Shown here one piece after another: positions 9,074 to 16,027 of a stretch of 51,139 nucleotides of DNA (position 1 is its first letter; the number at the start of each line of letters is the position of its first letter). The stretch is taken from NCBI GenBank assembly GCA_002478885.1, contig DLKC01000030.1, forward strand, positions 1 through 51,139, read 5' to 3'. This DNA comes from Chitinophagaceae bacterium UBA7600. Its GTDB lineage: Bacteria > Bacteroidota > Bacteroidia > Chitinophagales > Chitinophagaceae. The notes under the pieces are model-generated. The model made no database searches. It had not been told where the DNA came from and was given only the letters and a program-made list of their open reading frames with translations. Made by a program: the position numbers and the translations under genes.

Positions 9074-11464
9074 ATGTTTAAGAACATGCTTCGTGTTGCG
9101 CTTCGCAACTTTTACAGAGACAAATGGTACAGCCTGCTTAACATACTAGGCCTTACCATTGGCATCACTTTCAGCGTATTCCTGGTCTTTTATATAAAAG
9201 ATGAGCTTAGCTATGACAGGTACCATGAGAAAGCAGACCGGATCTGCCGCATCAATGCTTACGTGAAGGAACCGGAAAAAGATACCATGAAATGGGCTAT
9301 AACGCCTTTTCCCATGGCTGCTGCACTGAGTAAAGACTATCCCGAGGTAGAAGCCGCCGTGCGTTTGTGGGATAATGGAAAAACCATGTTTAAGAGCGGC
9401 GGCCAACGCTTTTATGAAAACAAGATATTCTATGCAGACAGCAACCTGTTCCGGGTGTTTACCTATCAATTTATTGAGGGCAACCCGCAGACATCCCTGA
9501 TGGCGCCCAACTCGCTTGTGCTTACTCAATCACTTGCGGTAAAATATTTTGGCAACAACGGCGGATATGTTGGCAAAACATTGGAAAACGAAAGTGGCGA
9601 CCTGTATAAAGTTACCGCCGTGATCAAAGATGTTCCAAAGAACTCACACCTGCTTTTTAACGGGCTTATTTCCAGGAGTTCGCTTCCTGCAAACTTTGCC
9701 GACAACTGGGGCGGGTTTGGTTTCTTCACCTATGTTTTGCTGAAACCGAACGTGGATGTTGCCGCTTTTCAAAAGAAACTGGCACCTATGTATGATAAAT
9801 ACCTGGCGCCCATTTTTGGACAGTTTAACATCAAAATGCGTTTTGGTGTGCAGCCGATCACCGCTATTCACCTGCATTCTGACATGACGAATGAACCGGA
9901 AGATGTTGGCAGCATGTCGTATATCTACATCTTTTCCGCAGTTGCATTTTTTATGTTGCTGATCGCCTGTATCAATTACATGAACCTTGCTACAGCAAGG
10001 TCTGCCAGGCGCGCCAAAGAAATCGGCATAAGAAAAGTTACCGGTTCCAATAAGCGCCTCCTGATCTGGCAATTTCTCCTCGAATCTACGTTAACCGCCC
10101 TGTTTGCTTTGCTGCTGAGTATCGGGTTTATTGCCCTGTTCCTGCCAATGTTCAACACCCTAGCAGGAAAGTATATTTCCTTTACAGGCTTGTTTCAGCC
10201 TGAGATGCTGTCCATCCTGCTTGCCATTGTTGTTTTTGTTGGTATAGTCGGTGGGAGTTACCCAGCCTTTTATTTATCAAAATTCAATCCTGTATTTGTT
10301 CTCAAAGGAAGCCTTTCCAAGGCGTCGGGCAATGTCAGTTTAAGACGTTCACTGGTGGTGTTACAATTTTCGATATCAATGATCATGCTGATCTGCACAT
10401 GGGTCGTTTATGGACAAATGGATTTCCTGCGCAACAAAGACCTTGGGTTTAATAAAGACCAGGTACTCACGGTAGCGGCCAATTCAAATAAAGACCTGAC
10501 CAGTAATATCCGCGCTTTCAAAGACGAGGTGCACAATAATCCACATGTACTTTCCGCAGGCACCGCACAGGGAGCGCCCGGCGGAGGCGTTCCTTTTAAT
10601 CTTTTCTCTATTGAAACAAAGAATGGTTTTATCGAAAAGGGTGTTGATGTTTATTTCGGCACAGACGAAGATTTCTTTAAAACGCTTGGCATAAAGCTCG
10701 TAAAAGGACGCAGCTTCACCGGCCTGGCTGATACGCTTCGCAGTGTTGTGGTCAACGAAAGAATGGCCAAAGAATATGGCTGGGGCGATGATGCGGTGGG
10801 TAAAAAAATAAAATTCGCCGGGGATACCACCGGTTTTTATCTCGAGGTAATCGGTGTGGTGCATGATTTTAACCAGCGATCATTATACAACCCTATTGCG
10901 CCATTGATGTTTCTTTACAGGCCAGTCAATAATGTGATTGCTATAAAACTTGATGCAAAAAACATCAACGCCGGCATCGCGTACCTGGAGCAAACATGGA
11001 ACAAATATTTCCCTGATCTTGCCTTCAGTTACAGCTTCCTCGACCAGGATTTTAATTCGCAGTACAACGCAGACCAGAAACGGGGCAAGATCTTTTCCGC
11101 ATTTTCCGTCTTAACCATTATCATCACCTGTCTTGGTTTGCTTGGCCTGATCGCTTTCACTACTCAACAACGGCAAAAGGAGATCAGCATACGCAAGGTA
11201 ATGGGTGCAAATGTGTCGCAGCTTGTTCCGCTTATCACGAGGAATTTTATTGCATTGGTTGGTTTATCCTGTCTCATTGCATTCCCGGTAGCATGGTATT
11301 TTATGAGCAACTGGTTACAAATATTCCCCTACAACACGGGCCTGGGGCCTATGCCATTCCTGCTGTCGGCCATGACTGTGCTCCTCATCACCTTTGTTAC
11401 CGTTACGTTTCACACATTGCGCGCCGCGGTTGCCAATCCTGTAAACGCATTGAGGTCTGTGTAG
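9074..11464 (+). CDS. ABC transporter permease, FtsX/MacB type
   Basis: 796 residues, the usual length of the large Bacteroidota FtsX-like permeases. An N-terminal membrane helix (about 20-42, SLLNILGLTIGITFSVFLV) is followed by a MacB periplasmic core domain (about 50-270). Three helices follow (about 285-450, including AFFMLLIACINYMNLATARS, then ARRAKEIGIRKVTGS, the coupling motif). A second periplasmic domain (about 455-660) and three final helices (about 675-790, with QRQKEISIRKVMGA, the second coupling motif) complete the duplicated FtsX architecture. It would work with a MacB/LolD-type ATPase that is not encoded nearby. Proteins of this group are linked to efflux, lipoprotein release or cell-envelope stress; the substrate here is unknown. 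The last 24 bases of the gene are repeated 164 bp downstream. Confidence 0.92.
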   Translation: MFKNMLRVALRNFYRDKWYSLLNILGLTIGITFSVFLVFYIKDELSYDRYHEKADRICRINAYVKEPEKDTMKWAITPFPMAAALSKDYPEVEAAVRLWDNGKTMFKSGGQRFYENKIFYADSNLFRVFTYQFIEGNPQTSLMAPNSLVLTQSLAVKYFGNNGGYVGKTLENESGDLYKVTAVIKDVPKNSHLLFNGLISRSSLPANFADNWGGFGFFTYVLLKPNVDVAAFQKKLAPMYDKYLAPIFGQFNIKMRFGVQPITAIHLHSDMTNEPEDVGSMSYIYIFSAVAFFMLLIACINYMNLATARSARRAKEIGIRKVTGSNKRLLIWQFLLESTLTALFALLLSIGFIALFLPMFNTLAGKYISFTGLFQPEMLSILLAIVVFVGIVGGSYPAFYLSKFNPVFVLKGSLSKASGNVSLRRSLVVLQFSISMIMLICTWVVYGQMDFLRNKDLGFNKDQVLTVAANSNKDLTSNIRAFKDEVHNNPHVLSAGTAQGAPGGGVPFNLFSIETKNGFIEKGVDVYFGTDEDFFKTLGIKLVKGRSFTGLADTLRSVVVNERMAKEYGWGDDAVGKKIKFAGDTTGFYLEVIGVVHDFNQRSLYNPIAPLMFLYRPVNNVIAIKLDAKNINAGIAYLEQTWNKYFPDLAFSYSFLDQDFNSQYNADQKRGKIFSAFSVLTIIITCLGLLGLIAFTTQQRQKEISIRKVMGANVSQLVPLITRNFIALVGLSCLIAFPVAWYFMSNWLQIFPYNTGLGPMPFLLSAMTVLLITFVTVTFHTLRAAVANPVNALRSV

Positions 11465-11483
11465 CGGAATAAGCGGTGATCTT
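11441..11483 (+). repeat. 43-bp direct repeat, copy 1 (end of permease gene)
   Basis: Starts GTAAACGCATTGAGG and ends GCGGTGATCTT. It covers the last eight codons (VNALRSV and the stop) plus 19 bases downstream. It is identical to 11605-11647; four further bases match upstream beyond one mismatch. Confidence 0.95.
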
Positions 11484-11604
11484 TTGTGCAGCTATGCATC
11501 AGGATGGGAATGTGGTTTTACCATATCACAGCGCCTTAACTATACGGCGAGTGCCACAAAACCAATATGCAAGGCCGTCTGACACCCGCCTGATAACAGA
11601 TCCA

Positions 11605-11647
11605 GTAAACGCATTGAGGTCTGTGTAGCGGAATAAGCGGTGATCTT
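11605..11647 (+). repeat. 43-bp direct repeat, copy 2 (orphan permease tail)
   Basis: Identical to 11441-11483. Here the sequence for VNALRSV-stop is not preceded by an FtsX reading frame, so it is either a slipped duplication or the last trace of a deleted tandem permease gene. Confidence 0.9.
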
Positions 11648-11653
11648 GCCAAG

Positions 11654-11695
11654 CCACAGCTTTCCCTTCCGGTAACACTGTGGGCGGGCACGAAA
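11654..11695 (+). repeat. ACAGC/AACACTGTGG hairpin-family repeat (copy 1)
   Basis: CCACAGCTTTCCCTTCCGG followed by TAACACTGTGGG and CACGAAAG. It resembles the elements at 14973-15014, 15985-16024 and 20965-20999. Confidence 0.7.
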
Positions 11696-11801
11696 GACGC
11701 CTGATGAGCTGAGCCGGTCACAAAAAATCATTTGCCATGGCTGTAACTTCTATTTTAGTACCCCGTTAAAAGCATTAATTCTCAACGCACAAACCAGTAA
11801 C

Positions 11802-13439
11802 ATGCCAACTCCAACAAAATGTTTGGTCATTCTATTTTTTGCAGCTACACAGTTCAACGCTTTTTCGCAGCAACACATAAACGAAGTAAAAAAAATAATG
11901 GATGATGCCAGGATACCCGCCATATCACTTGCCTATATAAAGGAGGGAAAGCTCCAGGAACAAATCAGCATTGGCGTTAAAGCTGCTGAATCAAAAGCCC
12001 CTGTAAATGACAGTACCGTATTTGCTGCCTGTTCGCTTAGTAAAAGTGTTTTTAGTTATGGGGTATATAAACTGGTAAAACATACATTGCTTGATCTTGA
12101 CAGGCCTTTGTATTTATACTATGACTACCCGGATGTAAAAGCTGACGAGCGTTATAAAAGAGTAACCGCACGGATGATCTTGTCCCACTCATCCGGTTTA
12201 CCAAACTGGCGAAATGGTGACCTGAAGTTCAAGTACGATCTAGGCAAACAATACTCCTATTCAGGTGAAGGTTTTGTATGGCTTAGTAAAGTAGTTGAGC
12301 AAATAACAAATGAGCCTGTTGAGGCATACCTGCAGGATGCAGTATTCAAACCACTCGCCATGACACACAGTTCCTATATATGGCAAAAGCATTTTGACAG
12401 TAACTATGCGTACCCACACACAGACAATGGACGCTCCACACAAAACTATTTTCCCTCCAATGCAAATGTGGCGGCATCACTGCAGACCAACAGTACAGAC
12501 TATGCAAAATTTATCATCGCTGTGCTGAATGATAAAGATTTTCTTACTGCGCTTAAAACAGATACGGGAATGTATGTGGCGAACAATATCCGGTGGAATA
12601 AAGGTTTGGGGATAGAACAGACAACGTATGGCAGCGCAAATTTTCAATGGGGCGACAATGGTACATTCAAAGCGTTCCTGGTCATGTATCCCGACAAAAA
12701 AGAAGGGCTTGTTTATTTTGCCAATTCAGAAAATGGCCTTGATGCAGCAAGAGACATTTTGAAATTATTTTTTAACAGCAATCAACCTGCGCTTGACTGG
12801 CTTGCGTATGACAGTGTATATGCACCACGTTTTCAAATTTATACCCGTGGCCTTTCAATGCCCGTTGCAGATGCCGTTGCGCCATATCTTTCCGCCAGTA
12901 AAAAAATTGATACTGCTTTATTAAGCGACGAGCAAATCGTTGGTATTGCCAGCCGGTATACAGAGCTGGGCTACTACGACAAATCGCTGGAACTGCTCAA
13001 AATGAACCTTGATAATTTCCCGTTGTCTGCACCTACTTACAGAGCGTTGGGAGAAACCTATATGCGCATGGGCGATGCAGTAAAATCGGCGGCAGCATGG
13101 CAACAGGCCTTTGCTTTAGATAAGCAATATGATTACCCTCAAAAACTTGCCGCACGCCTGCTAAACAACGCTGAGCCAAGAGATACCACAAACAAAAAGA
13201 TTACACTGCGTTTTGCCGATTATATCAATGCCCATTTTGTTACAGTTGCCGGTTCTTTCAATAACTGGAACAATGCCATACAGCCGATGCATTGGGTAAA
13301 TGGTGCATGGGAAACAACGCTACAATTGGCGCACGGCACATACCGATATAAATTTGTCGTAGATGGTGTATGGCTGCCCGATCCCAAAAACCCTAACCTT
13401 AATAAAGACAGTTTTGATTCTATCCTGGAGGTAGATTAA
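11802..13439 (+). CDS. Serine beta-lactamase-like hydrolase with C-terminal AMPK/CBM48-type glycogen-binding domain
   Basis: 545 residues. Signal peptide 1-22 (CLVILFFAATQFNAFSQ). Residues about 25-335 are the beta-lactamase/class C (Pfam Beta-lactamase) fold: SxxK at Ser78-Leu-Ser-Lys81, HSSGLPNW, and YSYSGEGF at 151-158 in the YxN position with the Asn replaced by Gly. Residues about 370-460 look like TPR helices (SRYTELGYYDKSLELL, PTYRALGETYMRMGDAVKSA). Residues about 468-545 resemble the AMPK-beta glycogen-binding domain (VAGSFNNWN, GTYRYKFVVDGVWLPDP). The family includes penicillin-binding esterases, DD-peptidases and peptidases, so substrate cannot be named. The glycan-binding tail suggests attachment to a polysaccharide. 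Likely exported to the periplasm. Confidence 0.88.
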   Translation: MPTPTKCLVILFFAATQFNAFSQQHINEVKKIMDDARIPAISLAYIKEGKLQEQISIGVKAAESKAPVNDSTVFAACSLSKSVFSYGVYKLVKHTLLDLDRPLYLYYDYPDVKADERYKRVTARMILSHSSGLPNWRNGDLKFKYDLGKQYSYSGEGFVWLSKVVEQITNEPVEAYLQDAVFKPLAMTHSSYIWQKHFDSNYAYPHTDNGRSTQNYFPSNANVAASLQTNSTDYAKFIIAVLNDKDFLTALKTDTGMYVANNIRWNKGLGIEQTTYGSANFQWGDNGTFKAFLVMYPDKKEGLVYFANSENGLDAARDILKLFFNSNQPALDWLAYDSVYAPRFQIYTRGLSMPVADAVAPYLSASKKIDTALLSDEQIVGIASRYTELGYYDKSLELLKMNLDNFPLSAPTYRALGETYMRMGDAVKSAAAWQQAFALDKQYDYPQKLAARLLNNAEPRDTTNKKITLRFADYINAHFVTVAGSFNNWNNAIQPMHWVNGAWETTLQLAHGTYRYKFVVDGVWLPDPKNPNLNKDSFDSILEVD

Positions 13440-13696
13440 CAAGCGGATCATGGTTGACTGTATTAACAGACACCTGTACTCTGCCGGGGCTGTATTTCAT
13501 CACGATTGCTGAAGTATTAAGGATAACCAGCGACCCATTTACCCGGTGGCCGCGTGCTGCAACCAACAGAGCGGAACAATATCACCTGTCATTCAAAACC
13601 GCTTTGTTTTACTGCCCATTCTATTGCATTCCCCGAAAGGAATTTTTACATTTGAAGTAATGTTATTATTGACAGTTGGTTTGATGTTAATACTAT

Positions 13697-13703
13697 AAGG
13701 AGG
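13697..13703 (+). promoter_or_regulatory. Strong Shine-Dalgarno sequence AAGGAGG
   Basis: AAGGAGG followed by five bases and ATG at 13709. It decides the start of the M15 gene: the GTG at 13703, two codons upstream in frame, overlaps the SD itself. Such a perfect SD is uncommon in Bacteroidota. Confidence 0.85.
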
Positions 13704-13708
13704 TGCCT

Positions 13709-14773
13709 ATGCCTGAAAGTAGTTTTGACCATCCATTGTTTGGTCATATAACGTTTCGCACTGTTAGTCCTGAGTGGAAACGCGGCGATAAGATAATTTT
13801 TCTAAGCGGCTTCGACCTGGGTGATGTAACAGCAGTGGTGATACCGCAACTTCGAAATGTTCCTGGTTCCAACCGGGGCAAACTCTTATTTCATAAACGC
13901 GGGCAAGCCCAGTTGCTGAAGGTATTTGCCGCGATAGAAGCACAGGGGTTACTGCATCATGTTAAAACCTGCGCAGGTACGCTAAACCCGCGATTGAGAA
14001 GACCTACCAGTGGCGCATTAAGCAAACTTCCATCCAACCATTCATTCGGTATTGCTATAGATCTTAATGAAGGCGATCCCGGGTTTGGAGACTCTGTAGC
14101 GCCGGTGGCACCTGTTTTCCAGTCGTTTGGTTTTACATGGGGCAAGGCATTCAATGACCCCATGCATTTTGAGTTGAACAGGTTTATGGATGCCGGAGAT
14201 GCGGCCGTAAGGTCGCTTAGTAATTTTGGCGCTACCAAACAGCATGTCTTTAACCGGGGCGTCCCGCCGGATGAATTCCTCGCCCAACTTGTAACATGGG
14301 GCAAAGAAGCTGCGGATGAAATATTTGCACAAAATTCTTTTAGTGATGTGTATTCGAGTGTAAAGAATACACTGGGGCCCTGGAGAGGCCTTAGTCACCG
14401 CCGGGCTGTAATGCTGGAAGTATTGCGGGTACTGGCAGGTTTTGAATCTTCATGGGATTGGAACGAGGGCCGCGACAACAGTAACCCAACCTCAGTCACG
14501 CCTGATACTATAGAAGCAGGCGCATGGCAGGTAAGCGCCAATTCAATGAATTTTGGACAGGAACTTAAAGACCTTGTGTTAAGGGAAGTGGGCACACTTG
14601 ATGGAAATGCTTTTCAAAAAGCCATGAAGGAAAACCATACGCTGGCAATGGAATATATTGCCCGTTTGTTGCGTCGGACTGTGCATCACAATGGCCCGGT
14701 CCTCAGGCATGAAATTGATCCATGGCTTCGCCGAGACGCTGTTGATGAGTTTGAAGTATTGGTAAATACGTAG
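13709..14773 (+). CDS. M15 family (VanY/endolysin-like) metallopeptidase with lysozyme-like C-terminal region, no signal peptide
   Basis: 354 residues from ATG 13709, chosen because of the AAGGAGG at 13697-13703. The Peptidase_M15_4 motif is complete: His111 and Asp118 in SNHSFGIAIDLNEGD, and His153 in DPMHFEL, giving the three zinc ligands. The family cleaves D-Ala-D-Ala or L-Ala-D-Glu bonds in peptidoglycan. Residues about 225-350 contain GFESSWDWNEG (Glu246) and EAGAWQVS (Glu269), which resemble the Glu and GxxQ motifs of lysozyme-like folds; this second assignment is an inference. No signal peptide or membrane helix is present, as in phage endolysins or injected effectors. No phage genes flank it; the next gene is a Bacteroidota-specific hypothetical on the same strand. 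Confidence 0.82.
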   Translation: MPESSFDHPLFGHITFRTVSPEWKRGDKIIFLSGFDLGDVTAVVIPQLRNVPGSNRGKLLFHKRGQAQLLKVFAAIEAQGLLHHVKTCAGTLNPRLRRPTSGALSKLPSNHSFGIAIDLNEGDPGFGDSVAPVAPVFQSFGFTWGKAFNDPMHFELNRFMDAGDAAVRSLSNFGATKQHVFNRGVPPDEFLAQLVTWGKEAADEIFAQNSFSDVYSSVKNTLGPWRGLSHRRAVMLEVLRVLAGFESSWDWNEGRDNSNPTSVTPDTIEAGAWQVSANSMNFGQELKDLVLREVGTLDGNAFQKAMKENHTLAMEYIARLLRRTVHHNGPVLRHEIDPWLRRDAVDEFEVLVNT

Positions 14774-14892
14774 CCATTAACAGGCCCACACCGGTGCTTC
14801 GACGAGTCTACAGGACCAACACACAAAGCTGACCGACATTTGCCTGAAAACATGCTTCCCGGGACAGTTGCGGCGTAAGGAATTATTTTAAT

Positions 14893-14966
14893 AACCCATC
14901 CTCACTACTACTATTGTTCTTTTGTTGTGTCACTCACTTGTGCGTTCTTTTCTTTAATGAACAGGT
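14893..14966 (+). repeat. Dispersed repeat, GTTGTGTCACTCACTT core (copy 2 of long form)
   Basis: Second copy of 8116-8188; the core is at 14924-14939 and the element ends in AATGAACAGG. Confidence 0.85.
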
Positions 14967-14972
14967 TCTGAA

Positions 14973-15014
14973 TTCCCACAGCGTTCGCTTTGCGTAACGC
15001 TGTGGGAACACGAA
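14973..15014 (+). repeat. Perfect 13-bp inverted repeat hairpin (TTCCCACAGCGTT arms)
   Basis: Arms 14973-14985 and 14996-15008 are perfectly complementary around a 10-base loop that itself can pair CGC with GCG. The element belongs to the family at 11654, 15985 and 20965. No T-run follows at once, so it is a repeat hairpin rather than a clear terminator. Confidence 0.9.
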
Positions 15015-15212
15015 AACTTCCGGATTGCGGCTACTGACCAACAACAATTTTTTTTCCATAACTGATTTATTGTCAACACTGTCACAAGGGTACAAGTACC
15101 TACTGTACCTTTTTGAATTTTCGACGTGTTTATTTTTGCTTTGCCTGGATCATGCATAACTGCTTCAGCCGGTGACCAGCAAGAAACGTATTCATCATTT
15201 AAAAACAATTTT

Positions 15213-15968
15213 ATGGCCAGACAGGCAGGCATTTTTCCTTTGGAAGGAACAATCGGGAATGTTAATTTTTACAGATCAATTGACGGCTACCTCGTTCGCC
15301 GCAAGGGTGGTGCTTCTGCCGACAAGATCCAGAAGGATCCAACATTTGAACGAACAAGGGAAAATATGTCTGAATTTGGTCGTGCCAGTACGGCCGCGAG
15401 ATTACTCCGTAGTTCTCTCCGCCCATTGATACAACATGCGGCAGACTGCAGGATGGTATCACGGTTGCATCAGCGGATGCTGTCTGCTATCCGTGCAGAC
15501 ACTGTCAGCCCGCGCGGCCAACGCAACGCTACCGACGGCGACATGCGGTTACTTAAAGGGTTTACCTTCAACATGGCGGTAAAGCCTGACGCAATCCTTT
15601 TTATCCCGTATGCGATCAGCTTTACCCGGAGCAGCGGCGTGATAATGGCTTCTTTTGAGCCTTTCATAGCAGCTGCGACTATAGCTGCCCCGCCGTGTAC
15701 TACCTATTTCAGGATCTCCCTTGCAGCCAGTGCAGTAGATTTTGATAACGGCGGTTTTCATGTGGCAACAACTGAGTCGGCGTATTACCGATGGGCCCAC
15801 GAAACTGTGGCAGCTTTTAATCTTTCTATAGCACTGCCTGCTGCCTCAGGGCACCCGGTCTTTTGCGTATTGCTGCTGGAATTTGTGCAGGAAGCAAACG
15901 GAACGAAGCGCCCTTTACCGAATGGCTGCTTTAACGCAGCATCGATTGTTGATGTATTTACGGTTTAG
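15213..15968 (+). CDS. Conserved Bacteroidota protein of unknown function (MARQxGxxxLxGTIG family)
   Basis: 251 residues from ATG 15213. The N-terminus (MARQAGIFPLEGTIGNVNFY, then DGYLVRRKGG, and FERTRENMSEFG) matches a protein family I have seen widely in Flavobacteriia and Chitinophagaceae; the upstream frame to GTG 15126 lacks any such conservation. The middle has an Arg-rich helix region (RTRENMSEFGRAST, HAADCRMVSRLHQRML), a VSPRGQRN motif and then beta-rich sequence up to LPNGCFNAASIVDVF. No signal peptide, membrane segment or catalytic motif is visible. It lies 439 bp after the M15 gene on the same strand and is bracketed by hairpin repeats at 14973-15014 and 15985-16024. Function unknown. 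Confidence 0.8.
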   Translation: MARQAGIFPLEGTIGNVNFYRSIDGYLVRRKGGASADKIQKDPTFERTRENMSEFGRASTAARLLRSSLRPLIQHAADCRMVSRLHQRMLSAIRADTVSPRGQRNATDGDMRLLKGFTFNMAVKPDAILFIPYAISFTRSSGVIMASFEPFIAAATIAAPPCTTYFRISLAASAVDFDNGGFHVATTESAYYRWAHETVAAFNLSIALPAASGHPVFCVLLLEFVQEANGTKRPLPNGCFNAASIVDVFTV

Positions 15969-15984
15969 CGGCGTTTCCAGGCTG

Positions 15985-16024
15985 ACACAACGTTCCCTTG
16001 CGGGCAACACTGTGGAACACGAAG
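15985..16024 (+). repeat. Hairpin-family repeat (copy 3)
   Basis: ACACAACGTTCCCTTGCGGG followed by CAACACTGTGGAACACGAAGG; same family as 14973-15014 and 11654-11695. Confidence 0.7.
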
Positions 16025-16027
16025 GTT

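Larger units (their letters stand above)
11465..11801. other. Intergenic region with duplicated permease 3' end
   Basis: 337 bp holding a second copy of the permease gene tail (11605-11647) and a hairpin-family repeat (11654-11695). No gene is supportable; the short minus-strand frames near 11536-11731 overlap these repeats. Confidence 0.7.
14774..15212. other. Intergenic region with two dispersed repeats
   Basis: 439 bp containing the repeat 14893-14966 and the long hairpin 14973-15008. In-frame codons upstream of 15213 are open back to a GTG at 15126, but that stretch has no family-like sequence and is not counted as coding. Confidence 0.7.

Noticed and set aside
13703..13708. GTG start for the M15 gene.
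   Set aside because: This GTG overlaps the Shine-Dalgarno AAGGAGG, whose spacing fits ATG 13709.
15126..15212. GTG start giving a 280-residue product for the gene ending at 15968.
   Set aside because: The added 29 residues have no family resemblance, while ATG 15213 begins the conserved MARQAGIFPLEGTIG sequence.
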